Below, in pieces: positions 1 through 8,790 of a stretch of 64,000 nt of DNA. The notes below the pieces were generated by a model. It was not told where the DNA came from. It saw nothing but the letters and a program-made list of their open reading frames with translations, and ran no database searches. The position numbers and the translations under genes are program-made. Every line of letters starts with the position of its first letter. Within the stretch, counting starts at the first letter, position 1. The DNA is from a virus, in IMG/VR virus record IMGVR_UViG_3300027797_000001, positions 50,923 through 114,922 of that record; one strand, given 5' to 3'.

Positions 1-3000
1 GGTGGTTTACCTAAAGCTCAAAAAGGTGCAGCTACATACCAAGATAGTTTAGATGTATATAATAATGCTTTAAAACTAAAAGCTTTTTATGATTCAAAAA
101 AACAATTATATAATATATCTACTAGACCATGGTATGGTACAAGCAATTTAAAAAAGGAAGAAAAAGAAACATATGATTATGATAAAAATCCGGCTAACAA
201 TCCGGATGTAAAAACTTGGACACCTCAACAAAAAAGAAATTTTCAAAAAACAAAAGATTTAATTAAAGCAAATAAAGATCCAAACATTGCTTATATTACA
301 GATCTAATAACAGGTGCTTTAGATCCAGATGCTCCTGCTTCAAGATATGATAATAGAATTAAACCTCAATCAGAAATAGCATATTCGCCTTATAAAGCTC
401 AATATTCAAAAACAGAAGACTCACTTTATGACAAACTTCAGAAAAACTATGATGGTATGAGTAGTTATGGTGATCCAAGATTTCCTACCTTAACTCCAAG
501 TAAAAAAGATCTTTTAGATTATGCTAAAAAACTTGGTTATAGTCAAAAAGATGCTATAAGTCTTTTATATAAACTTAAAAGAGAAAATCTTGCTATGGCA
601 AACACACCTGGAGTTAATACTATCTTACCATATTATGATCCTCTTGCAGTAAAACCTGGGAAACTCCTTACAGATGATGAAATAAGAATTAGAGTTAAGA
701 AATATGGTACAACTGGTATTCCTCAAAATAGATTAGACAAACTTGGTTTAAATAGTTCAAACCCACCAAAAAGTTCAAACCCACCGAAAAAAAGTACATC
801 TTCTACAGTTACTAAATCACCATGTTCAAATCCAACAACTACTGTTATAAATAATGTACCAGATAAAATTCCTTTTGGAAAAAAGTTAGTTGGTACAGAT
901 GAAGAAACATTACCAGTAACTGGGAAAAAATGTGAGTATGTTAAAACTATAAATCCAATTTATGAGGATGTTACAATAGATCCTATTAAACCCCCAGCAA
1001 TTGCATTAAGAGTAGACAATGGTATTTTACCACCATTGCAACAATCAACTTATGTTCCACAAGAACCTATTGAAGCTCCACAATATGCATTAGGCCCTTA
1101 TACTGCTGATAGATTACGTTTATCAGTAACACCTGGAAAAACAAAAAAAGTAACAAAACGTGGAAGATTGTTTGATGGTAAAGGTCAAGGATATAAACAT
1201 ACAGAATATAAATCAACTAAAGATTTGGAGTTTGGAAAAAAAGAAGTTACTAGATTAATACCAAGAATTGTTCAGAAGATTACTGGTTATGATCCAGAAT
1301 ACTTTGAAGGTTCTTATGATGAAGAAGGTAACTATATTCCTGGAGAATTAGACTTTGGTAATGAGGTTGGTGGTAGAATGGAATTTAGAGGAGCTGCATC
1401 TTTACAAGATTTAATAAATCAACAGAAGTATGCAAAAGACTGGGAAGAGTATGAAAGAAAGATTGATGAGAGAGAAGAACAATCAAAGAAAAAACAAGAA
1501 GAGGGTAGAGCATTTAAAAAAGGTGGAACAAAGAAAAGAATATATAACCCTAATGCAAAGTATTATGCGGATGGTGGAGAAAATTTACAAGAAGAATGTC
1601 CACCATATCACTATTGGAATGGAGAAACTTGTGTTCCAGTTAGTAGAGAGCTTGCTCCTCTTGATCCACAATACTTATCAGAAAATCCAGATGTTGCAAC
1701 AAACATGCAAATTGAACCAGAAGTAAGTGTTAGTCCATTAGGTTCGGATTTTTCCAAGGCAAAGTCATGGATTGATAAATGGCATGATTCTCCAATGCAT
1801 GATAAAATGCTTATGAAATCATTACAGGGTAATAAAAAACTTTTTAAAGAATATAAGGATAAAAGAAAAAAAAATATACAAACTATTCCAGCACTAAATA
1901 TTAGTTTAGATAAAAGTGATCCTTTATATAAAGAAATAAAAGATTATTATGGGTTTGCTCCATGGGGAGCATCGGATAGTAATACAGGTGCTGTTTCAAT
2001 ATATAATTCTCATCCTGGAAATAAACAAATGTTAATTCATGAGGTTACTCATTCTTCTGATAGACCAGATGATAAATTAGGTAGACTTATTCCACCTAAT
2101 GACCAATTAACAATACAATATAGAATCCCATTAAATTGGAAATATAGTCAATATGGTAAAGATATGATGAAAGAATATAAAGAAAAAGGGTGGCGGTTAG
2201 ATGATGAATATATGGGTGAAGAAGAAATACCAAGAGATATATATGAACAACAACAATTTAATGATTGGAATAAATATTTATTAAGTGACCAAGGAACTGA
2301 GGTTAGAGCAAGATTAAGTGAGATAAGACAGGATGCACAAGAACAAAATATTTATGACCCTTTTAATAAAAAAATAACAAGAAGGCAATTTAAAAATTTA
2401 AAAAATATAAAATATCCTGATTCATTAGATGACCTTAAAAAAACTTTTTCTGATAAAGATATAAAGTGGATGTTAAATAACATTTCTAAAAACAATAATG
2501 AAACTGAAGATGCTATTCAATATGGTAAAAAAGGTGGGGCAAAGAAAAAATACACAAGTGATATAATTAATAGTACTAATTATCTTTTTGCGGAACATCC
2601 TTTATTTAAAAAGAAGAAACAATCTAAGAAAAGAATATATAACCCTAATGCAAAGTATTATCAATTAGGTGGATTAACACGATTTGTACCACAAGCTGGT
2701 AGAATGTTTGCTTTACCACCTATTACTAATACAATTGCAAATACTGCACCAGGTATTTTAAATTCTATAAAGACTATATCGCAAAAACTTCCTACTAATT
2801 TATTAGATGAAGGTGCAAGAGATTTATTACATTATCCTAGTTTTGATGTTACACTTGGAGAATCAAATTTAACAGGAGTTGATGCTGCAAAGTATTTGGG
2901 AGACTTTGGCTTTAAACCATATTCAGAAGGTTGGACAGCTCTAAGTGACATGAAAAATGCATTTGAAGGAAAACAATGGAATCCTAGTAAAGAAGATTAT

Positions 3001-5541
3001 TATACTCTTGATGAAATTTATAATTTAATAAATAAGCAAACAAATTATTTAAATGATCTTGCTAAGTTTAATGAAACAAATCCTGATGAATTAGGTGAGT
3101 ATGGAAATTTATTAAGATGGATGCAAAATGATTTTAGTAGAGATGAATTATTTTCATTGTTATTTCCAAATTCTAGTAGACCAAATTTTAAAGAAAAATT
3201 TTATCGCCCAGAACATATAAATTTATTAAAACAAACTACACCCAATCCTGAAACTGGTATAAATTTATATGATAATTTAATTAAAAATACCAATTTTGGA
3301 GATAAAGGTTTAGTAGATAAGTATACATTAAGAAGATCAATAACAGAACCTAATACTGAAATATTACCGGGATCTGAAGATCTAATGTTATATAGACAAA
3401 GATATGAACCCTACAGAGGTTTAGATGCTGGTAATTTAAGTGAACGTAAAGATGTAATAGAGTTTCTTAAAGATCATGATGGCATTTTAGGTTTTGAATT
3501 TAAAGATCTTAATAATGAATATTCCAATAATTTAAATTATTGGAAAGAACAAATATTTGAAAAGTTTGATAATCGACAATATAAAAAATTTCAAAAGAAG
3601 TTTAAAGAACAATCTAAACCTGGAACTAGCTCTAAACTTAAAGGATTAGATGCTTATAATCAAATAATTAATAGAACTGGTTCTAGAAATAAATACGGAG
3701 GAGAACTACCTAAAGGTAAATACGGATACTCTGTTGGTAATCTTATAAGAAAACAATTTGGTGGTTTAGGTAGAGATCAAAGTTTATCAGTTTCACCATA
3801 TGATCTTGATACTTACATTGGAGCTTCTGGAAATCAAATATATAATCCAGGATATAGTCTTACATATAATAAGCCAAACCTTTTTAAAAAATTAGATGTA
3901 GTTGGAACTCCTTTTCAAGTATCAATAGGAAGACCTTATAATACTGATCCAAATAGTTTAACTAATCAATCTTTAAATTTTGGAACATCATATGACTATG
4001 AATATATGGATCCAGGAGTACAACAAGGTCCACAACAAGAAGCTATAAATAATGCAGCTGCACAATATTTAGGAAAGGATGTTCAAGATTTAAACCAATC
4101 TGATTTAAATAAATTTTCAGCATTTAAATCATTAGGGGAAATTAAAAATGCTTATGCTCCAGGAAAACCAATTAATTTATCTACAAAACTTTCATTTTTA
4201 GGTAAAGCATTTAGTGACCAACCTGTTAGAGGTTTTGGATCAATATCTGGTGGTTATAATCCTGAAGCAGGTTTTTGGGCAGGAGCTGATCTTGGAGGTT
4301 TTGGAGTAATCTCAAATAAAAAACCAAAAACATATTTTGATAGAGGTTTATCTAGAAAAGGAGATTGGGCGGTTATTCCTAGTCTTTCTTTATTCTCTCC
4401 AGCAATTAGACAAAAAGGAATTGCAAATCTAGAACAATCTGCAGAGTATAAACGCTTATTAGAAAAAGATATACAAGAGGGTACTGATTCAGCACAAAAT
4501 TATTATGATAATCAATTAGATGATCAGGGTAAGTCAACAATGACATTTAATGCAAGACCGGAAATTAAAGCGCAACTTAAACCATTTAAAAAGTTTCCCG
4601 GAATCTTAGAAGGGGTAGTTGGAGCTAATATAGATTTTATAAGTGGTGGTAAGGATTCTATGGATAAAATTACAACTAATATAAACCCATACGGCAAAAT
4701 ATCATATGCTGTTTCTATTCAAGATGAGTTAGATAGAATGAAACGTAAGATGAAAAATGTAGAATTTCCTGATAAAAAACACTATGAAGATTACGTAGAA
4801 GAATATGAAAATCAAACTACAGAAGAAACTCCTACAGAAACTGATAATCAAATTAATCCACCGGAGGTTGAATTAAATTTTGATGGTCAAGGAGTAGGAA
4901 AAGCAGACTGCCCTAAAGGCTATGAAAGACCATGTGAAAAATGCAGATGTCAAAAAATAAAAATGCCTCAAATGTATACAGACAAAAGAGGTAAACAGTT
5001 ATTTGGCAATGAGCCTATTAGATTTCAAGATGGTGGAGAACAGGATGCAATGAATGCTATGATGAAAGCAAGACTTGCTTATGCTAATATGTTTGGTAAT
5101 CCCTCAGCACAAAGAATGATTAATCTTCCAGATCAACCTTATGAATTTGATAATGGGAATACAGGCACACACTACATGGCAAGTATGGATAACTATGCTG
5201 TACCTCAAATTCAAGATGAGAATGGAGTATTACAGATTGGAAACTATGGTCCAGAATCTACTGAGGCAATGAGATTTGACTCAGATGAAGATGCTAATTA
5301 TTTTGCAGAAAACTATAAAGATGTTTCACCAGGATTTATGGATCTAGAACTTGATGATAATGAGATAGAAGAATACAGAAAAGGTGGTTATATAATAGAA
5401 GATATTTCTGTGCCTTCACTAACTAGAATGCAGCCTGTTGGTAAATATCAAGATGGTGGAGAATATCAATTGGGTGATGAAGTAGATGAAGCTACTATGA
5501 AACAATTAAAAAAATTAGGTTTTACATTTGAACAAATTTAG
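1..5541 (+). CDS. Giant modular virion/cargo protein with Gly-Gly and LPKAQ motifs, partial at the 5' end
   Basis: The reading frame is open from base 1, so the gene begins left of the window; an internal ATG at 457 is in frame but is not a convincing start. About 1846 residues are visible (numbered from base 1). Seen: GGLPKAQKG at the left edge; repeated hinge-like motifs (KKGG, YADGGE, QLGG, YGGELPKGK, FQDGGE, YQDGGE); two identical KKRIYNPNAKYY segments (about residues 511 and 876) flanking a region with HEVTH (680-684); a CPPYHYWNGETC block (533-544); a beta-rich Gly/aromatic stretch (about 1257-1473); a Cys cluster (1637, 1645, 1648, 1650); and an acidic C-terminal segment ending GYIIEDI near 1802. 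It ends in TAG and the next gene starts 2 bases later. Inferred: a late structural or ejected protein built of exchangeable modules. HExxH suggests a zinc metallopeptidase-like module, but activity is unproven. Confidence 0.85.
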   Translation, partial: GGLPKAQKGAATYQDSLDVYNNALKLKAFYDSKKQLYNISTRPWYGTSNLKKEEKETYDYDKNPANNPDVKTWTPQQKRNFQKTKDLIKANKDPNIAYITDLITGALDPDAPASRYDNRIKPQSEIAYSPYKAQYSKTEDSLYDKLQKNYDGMSSYGDPRFPTLTPSKKDLLDYAKKLGYSQKDAISLLYKLKRENLAMANTPGVNTILPYYDPLAVKPGKLLTDDEIRIRVKKYGTTGIPQNRLDKLGLNSSNPPKSSNPPKKSTSSTVTKSPCSNPTTTVINNVPDKIPFGKKLVGTDEETLPVTGKKCEYVKTINPIYEDVTIDPIKPPAIALRVDNGILPPLQQSTYVPQEPIEAPQYALGPYTADRLRLSVTPGKTKKVTKRGRLFDGKGQGYKHTEYKSTKDLEFGKKEVTRLIPRIVQKITGYDPEYFEGSYDEEGNYIPGELDFGNEVGGRMEFRGAASLQDLINQQKYAKDWEEYERKIDEREEQSKKKQEEGRAFKKGGTKKRIYNPNAKYYADGGENLQEECPPYHYWNGETCVPVSRELAPLDPQYLSENPDVATNMQIEPEVSVSPLGSDFSKAKSWIDKWHDSPMHDKMLMKSLQGNKKLFKEYKDKRKKNIQTIPALNISLDKSDPLYKEIKDYYGFAPWGASDSNTGAVSIYNSHPGNKQMLIHEVTHSSDRPDDKLGRLIPPNDQLTIQYRIPLNWKYSQYGKDMMKEYKEKGWRLDDEYMGEEEIPRDIYEQQQFNDWNKYLLSDQGTEVRARLSEIRQDAQEQNIYDPFNKKITRRQFKNLKNIKYPDSLDDLKKTFSDKDIKWMLNNISKNNNETEDAIQYGKKGGAKKKYTSDIINSTNYLFAEHPLFKKKKQSKKRIYNPNAKYYQLGGLTRFVPQAGRMFALPPITNTIANTAPGILNSIKTISQKLPTNLLDEGARDLLHYPSFDVTLGESNLTGVDAAKYLGDFGFKPYSEGWTALSDMKNAFEGKQWNPSKEDYYTLDEIYNLINKQTNYLNDLAKFNETNPDELGEYGNLLRWMQNDFSRDELFSLLFPNSSRPNFKEKFYRPEHINLLKQTTPNPETGINLYDNLIKNTNFGDKGLVDKYTLRRSITEPNTEILPGSEDLMLYRQRYEPYRGLDAGNLSERKDVIEFLKDHDGILGFEFKDLNNEYSNNLNYWKEQIFEKFDNRQYKKFQKKFKEQSKPGTSSKLKGLDAYNQIINRTGSRNKYGGELPKGKYGYSVGNLIRKQFGGLGRDQSLSVSPYDLDTYIGASGNQIYNPGYSLTYNKPNLFKKLDVVGTPFQVSIGRPYNTDPNSLTNQSLNFGTSYDYEYMDPGVQQGPQQEAINNAAAQYLGKDVQDLNQSDLNKFSAFKSLGEIKNAYAPGKPINLSTKLSFLGKAFSDQPVRGFGSISGGYNPEAGFWAGADLGGFGVISNKKPKTYFDRGLSRKGDWAVIPSLSLFSPAIRQKGIANLEQSAEYKRLLEKDIQEGTDSAQNYYDNQLDDQGKSTMTFNARPEIKAQLKPFKKFPGILEGVVGANIDFISGGKDSMDKITTNINPYGKISYAVSIQDELDRMKRKMKNVEFPDKKHYEDYVEEYENQTTEETPTETDNQINPPEVELNFDGQGVGKADCPKGYERPCEKCRCQKIKMPQMYTDKRGKQLFGNEPIRFQDGGEQDAMNAMMKARLAYANMFGNPSAQRMINLPDQPYEFDNGNTGTHYMASMDNYAVPQIQDENGVLQIGNYGPESTEAMRFDSDEDANYFAENYKDVSPGFMDLELDDNEIEEYRKGGYIIEDISVPSLTRMQPVGKYQDGGEYQLGDEVDEATMKQLKKLGFTFEQI
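1531..1566 (+). repeat. 36-bp perfect direct repeat, copy 1
   Basis: It is identical to 2626..2661 and in the same reading frame, encoding KKRIYNPNAKYY. It follows an FKKGG motif. The two copies are 1095 bp (365 codons) apart and bracket the region with the HEVTH motif. Confidence 0.95.
2626..2661 (+). repeat. 36-bp perfect direct repeat, copy 2
   Basis: It is identical to 1531..1566 and in frame with it, encoding KKRIYNPNAKYY followed by QLGG. Perfect nucleotide identity in a fast-evolving AT-rich gene suggests recent duplication or recombination. Confidence 0.95.
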
Positions 5542-5543
5542 TG

Positions 5544-8500
5544 ATGGCAAAGTATAGAATTACAAGTTTACCGCAGTCTTTACCTAAAGCACAAAAAGGA
5601 TTATTTAATAAAAGAAATAAAATATCTGTTAGAAACGGTGAAGTTAAATTGTTTCCAAATTTATTTGGTGATAAAAAAAGAAACAATATAGATACTCAAG
5701 ATCAATCAGATGATACACAATATAACTGGTCTGGCACAACTCCAGAATTAATGCAACCTGATCAAGAGTCTTTTGAATTAAAACCTACATATGCACCAAC
5801 ACCAGAGTTTACTCAAGCAGATGTTAATTTAAGTTCTACTCTTAGTAAAATACAAGAGGAGAGAGACAGATTAGCTCAAGAAAAAGAAAACAAGGATTGG
5901 GAAGAGATGATGAAAAAAAGAGATGAGAAATTTAAAACTTCTAAAAAATATGATAAAATAGAACCTTTGCTTACAATTGATTCTGAAGGATATGCAGATG
6001 AGGATCTTGCTTATTTTCAAGAGGCTGGATATTTTCCAGTAAAAGATTCAAAAACAAATAAAATAAATTTATATCCATCAAATGAAATAAATTCAAAAAT
6101 TATTAATAATGGTTTAAGAACAGATGAGATTGTTAAAAAACTTGGAATAGGTGATGCTGAATCTGTGAAGTCTGCTTTTGGAGATTTAATGACTGCTGCA
6201 GATCAACAGTATTCGGCTACTGTTCAAAACAAATTATTACAAAAATCACTAGATGAAGGTATTAGTTTAGAAGACGCAGTTAAAAAATTATCTGGTAAAC
6301 TTGGAACTGAAAAAGGTCTTCAAAAATATGTTGCGCCTACTACTGATTTAATAAATAATTATATTGATGAAATTAAAAAAAATGTAAACCAACCTGCGGA
6401 GAAAGAACTTCAGTCAATGTACTATGATAATAGAAATCCTAATCAAGGTTATTCTCCAAAGATTGATTATAATTCATATGATCCAGGGTTAAAATATAAC
6501 ACGGATTATTATAATACTACAAATAATTGGGGACAATTTCTTAAAGACTATTCTGATTATAATAAAGAGTATGATAAAGAATATGCAGATTCATTTTATA
6601 ATAAACAAAATCAAACTGCTGATAAATTAAATTTACCTGTGTCAGATAGAACAGGAAATTTAAAAAATCAACAAGATGTGATTAATCAAAATATATCATT
6701 AACTAAACAAGTTGGAGATGTTTCTACAGAAGCAGGAAATAAAACAATAAATAAGAAGTATATAGAACAACTACAGGCAGACATGGCAAGAGTTTCTGAT
6801 CCTTTAGTTAAATATGAACTAAGTAAAAAACTTGATGCAGTAAAAAATAATCCAGAAGCTTTTTCTAAACTCTTAAAAGGTTTTGAATCTGGAGAAGTCT
6901 TTACAAAAGAAGATGAAGATAATATCAATGCTTTAACTTTTAGTATCCTTCAAAAAGAATCAAATCCAGATACTATAAAAGCTGGTGTAGATAGACCTAA
7001 ACTTACAACATCAGATAAAGTATTTGATGTATTAACTAATCCATTTGACGCATTTAAATATTCAAACCAAGGAGGTTTAGATAATATGTGGACTAGCGGT
7101 ATGGGTTATAATGAAAGAAAACTTTTAGAAAGAGCTAATCCAGAATTAAATCTTGGAACACAAGATAATCTAGTTGGTAATGCTTTGAATACATGGAATC
7201 CAATGAGATTTGCAAGAGATGTAGATTCTGATCTAGATAGAGAAGACTATGCTTCTGCTGGTTTAGAGGCACTTGAGTTTGCTACTCCTGCAATGTTTTC
7301 AAAAGCTGCAAGAGCTGGTAGATTAGCTAGAGACGCAAGTAAGTTTTTTCCAACTGGTTCAATCACACCAGGATTAAAAGGATTTACCGGATCTGCTTTT
7401 GAATCATTAAATCCCTATTTTGCATATGAGGCAATAAGACCAGGGGGAGAATTAAATAGATCATACGATTTACTTAAAGAAGGAAATATTAAAGAAGGAC
7501 TTCAAGAAGGTGCTTTTGGTCTATTAAATCTTTTACCTGCAGCTGGTACTTTTAAAAGTTTAAAAAGTGCTGAAAACATAGGTGGTGCTAAACCATTTGT
7601 ATCACAACAATTAAGTTTTAAGAAAGGAGGAGAGTTACCTACTTATCAAGGGCCAATAAGATCAATTGTAAAAAGTATTCCTTCTAAACTTGGTAATTTA
7701 GCAATGAAGACTGGAATAAAAACATTGCAACTTCCCGGAGTTAAACCTTTTTTTAGAAGTAACTATAATCCAATTAGTTATCCAATTAGTTATCCAATAA
7801 AACTTTTAGGTGAAAAAATAGCTAGACAATCTCTTAGTCCAAGTAGAAATAAAGAACAAGTTATTGCTGCACTTACTAAAAAAGCAGCCCCAGAAGAAAA
7901 CCTTTATTTTGGTAATGTAACTGCTGTGGATCCAGAATATGGTTATGGTAAAAGAGATTTAATTGCTAATTATTTTAGAGGTATAGATACTGGTTTTAAA
8001 CCAATTGACTATGATATTTATTCAGATCCTGGTTTAAAAAAATATATAGATAGATATGGACCTTTAAAAACATATGAACTTAATTCATCTGTTAAACATG
8101 GTCAACCTTTAGACATTGCTGATTTTACTAGGCTGCTAAATATAGATGATACTAAATTAAGTAATTTTGATCAAGATCTTTATGAAGATGAAGTTTTTCA
8201 AAATATGCCTGGTTTAGAAGATTATTACTATAATGAGTATATGAATAATCTTCCTGGAACTAGTACTCCTAGTCCATATAAAGCACAAAGACAATACTAT
8301 AAAAAAATGTTACATCAATATTTTGATAAACGCGGTATAGAAGTTCTCCCTCTAGTTGTTGATCCAGATTTGAATACATTAGGTAATGTTAAAAATTATT
8401 TAAGCCGTAATCCCGCTATATCATATGATGATCTTGCTGGTCATATGGGTTATTTAAAAAGATTGCCAAACAAAGAAGATTTTGAATTTACTACAAGAGA

Positions 8501-8732
8501 TATATGGAAATTTACACCTGATGACTATCATTCTAAATGGGCAGGATCTTCAAATAAAGATGAACTGTTTAAACAATTACAAGTTGAGGCTATGGATGCA
8601 TTTGGAAAACCATTTGTTTTAACCCAAACAAATCCAATGAAATTTAAAAACGGTGGTTCAATGGAATTAGAATTAACACCAAAACAAATTAAAGAGTATA
8701 TAAAAGCTGGATATATCATTGAAGATATCTAA
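5544..8732 (+). CDS. Modular virion/cargo protein with N-terminal LPKAQ motif
   Basis: The likely start is ATG 5544 (MAKYRITSLPQSLPKAQKG), 2 bases after the previous stop; a GTG at 5541 overlaps that stop and is less likely. The product is 1062 residues. Seen: the N-terminal LPKAQKG tag; a charged, Gln/Asn/Tyr-rich N-terminal half; a hydrophobic Gly/Ala-rich segment about residues 570-690; a KKGGELPTYQG hinge near 695; then a differently composed C-terminal module ending with KNGG and a tail that matches the upstream protein (MELELTPKQIKEY...GYIIEDI, residues 1040-1062). No catalytic motif is recognised. The shared tag and tail imply the same assembly pathway as the upstream protein. Function is inferred only from position among late giant genes. 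Confidence 0.8.
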   Translation: MAKYRITSLPQSLPKAQKGLFNKRNKISVRNGEVKLFPNLFGDKKRNNIDTQDQSDDTQYNWSGTTPELMQPDQESFELKPTYAPTPEFTQADVNLSSTLSKIQEERDRLAQEKENKDWEEMMKKRDEKFKTSKKYDKIEPLLTIDSEGYADEDLAYFQEAGYFPVKDSKTNKINLYPSNEINSKIINNGLRTDEIVKKLGIGDAESVKSAFGDLMTAADQQYSATVQNKLLQKSLDEGISLEDAVKKLSGKLGTEKGLQKYVAPTTDLINNYIDEIKKNVNQPAEKELQSMYYDNRNPNQGYSPKIDYNSYDPGLKYNTDYYNTTNNWGQFLKDYSDYNKEYDKEYADSFYNKQNQTADKLNLPVSDRTGNLKNQQDVINQNISLTKQVGDVSTEAGNKTINKKYIEQLQADMARVSDPLVKYELSKKLDAVKNNPEAFSKLLKGFESGEVFTKEDEDNINALTFSILQKESNPDTIKAGVDRPKLTTSDKVFDVLTNPFDAFKYSNQGGLDNMWTSGMGYNERKLLERANPELNLGTQDNLVGNALNTWNPMRFARDVDSDLDREDYASAGLEALEFATPAMFSKAARAGRLARDASKFFPTGSITPGLKGFTGSAFESLNPYFAYEAIRPGGELNRSYDLLKEGNIKEGLQEGAFGLLNLLPAAGTFKSLKSAENIGGAKPFVSQQLSFKKGGELPTYQGPIRSIVKSIPSKLGNLAMKTGIKTLQLPGVKPFFRSNYNPISYPISYPIKLLGEKIARQSLSPSRNKEQVIAALTKKAAPEENLYFGNVTAVDPEYGYGKRDLIANYFRGIDTGFKPIDYDIYSDPGLKKYIDRYGPLKTYELNSSVKHGQPLDIADFTRLLNIDDTKLSNFDQDLYEDEVFQNMPGLEDYYYNEYMNNLPGTSTPSPYKAQRQYYKKMLHQYFDKRGIEVLPLVVDPDLNTLGNVKNYLSRNPAISYDDLAGHMGYLKRLPNKEDFEFTTRDIWKFTPDDYHSKWAGSSNKDELFKQLQVEAMDAFGKPFVLTQTNPMKFKNGGSMELELTPKQIKEYIKAGYIIEDI

Positions 8733-8760
8733 ACCTTTGAAGTTTACTCATTAAATTTAT

Positions 8761-8782
8761 TTTTAGTATATTTAATATATAA
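8761..8782 (+). promoter_or_regulatory. Candidate AT-rich late promoter or leader element
   Basis: The 58-base gap before the gene at 8791 holds a 22-base AT element that matches 18 of 22 bases of an element at 15113..15134. Each ends 8 or 9 bases before an ATG. The only two gaps over 50 bases in the late block both carry it. It may be a promoter for the phage's own RNA polymerase or a translation leader; neither is shown. Confidence 0.4.
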
Positions 8783-8790
8783 CGTGCACA

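Noticed and set aside
1430-1726. A 98-residue plus-strand ORF inside the first giant gene
   Set aside because: Lys/Gln-rich shadow of the repeat-bearing region in another frame.
7768-7797. Tandem 15-base repeat encoding two PISY units
   Set aside because: Only two copies, in frame within a coding region; simple slippage, no wider pattern.
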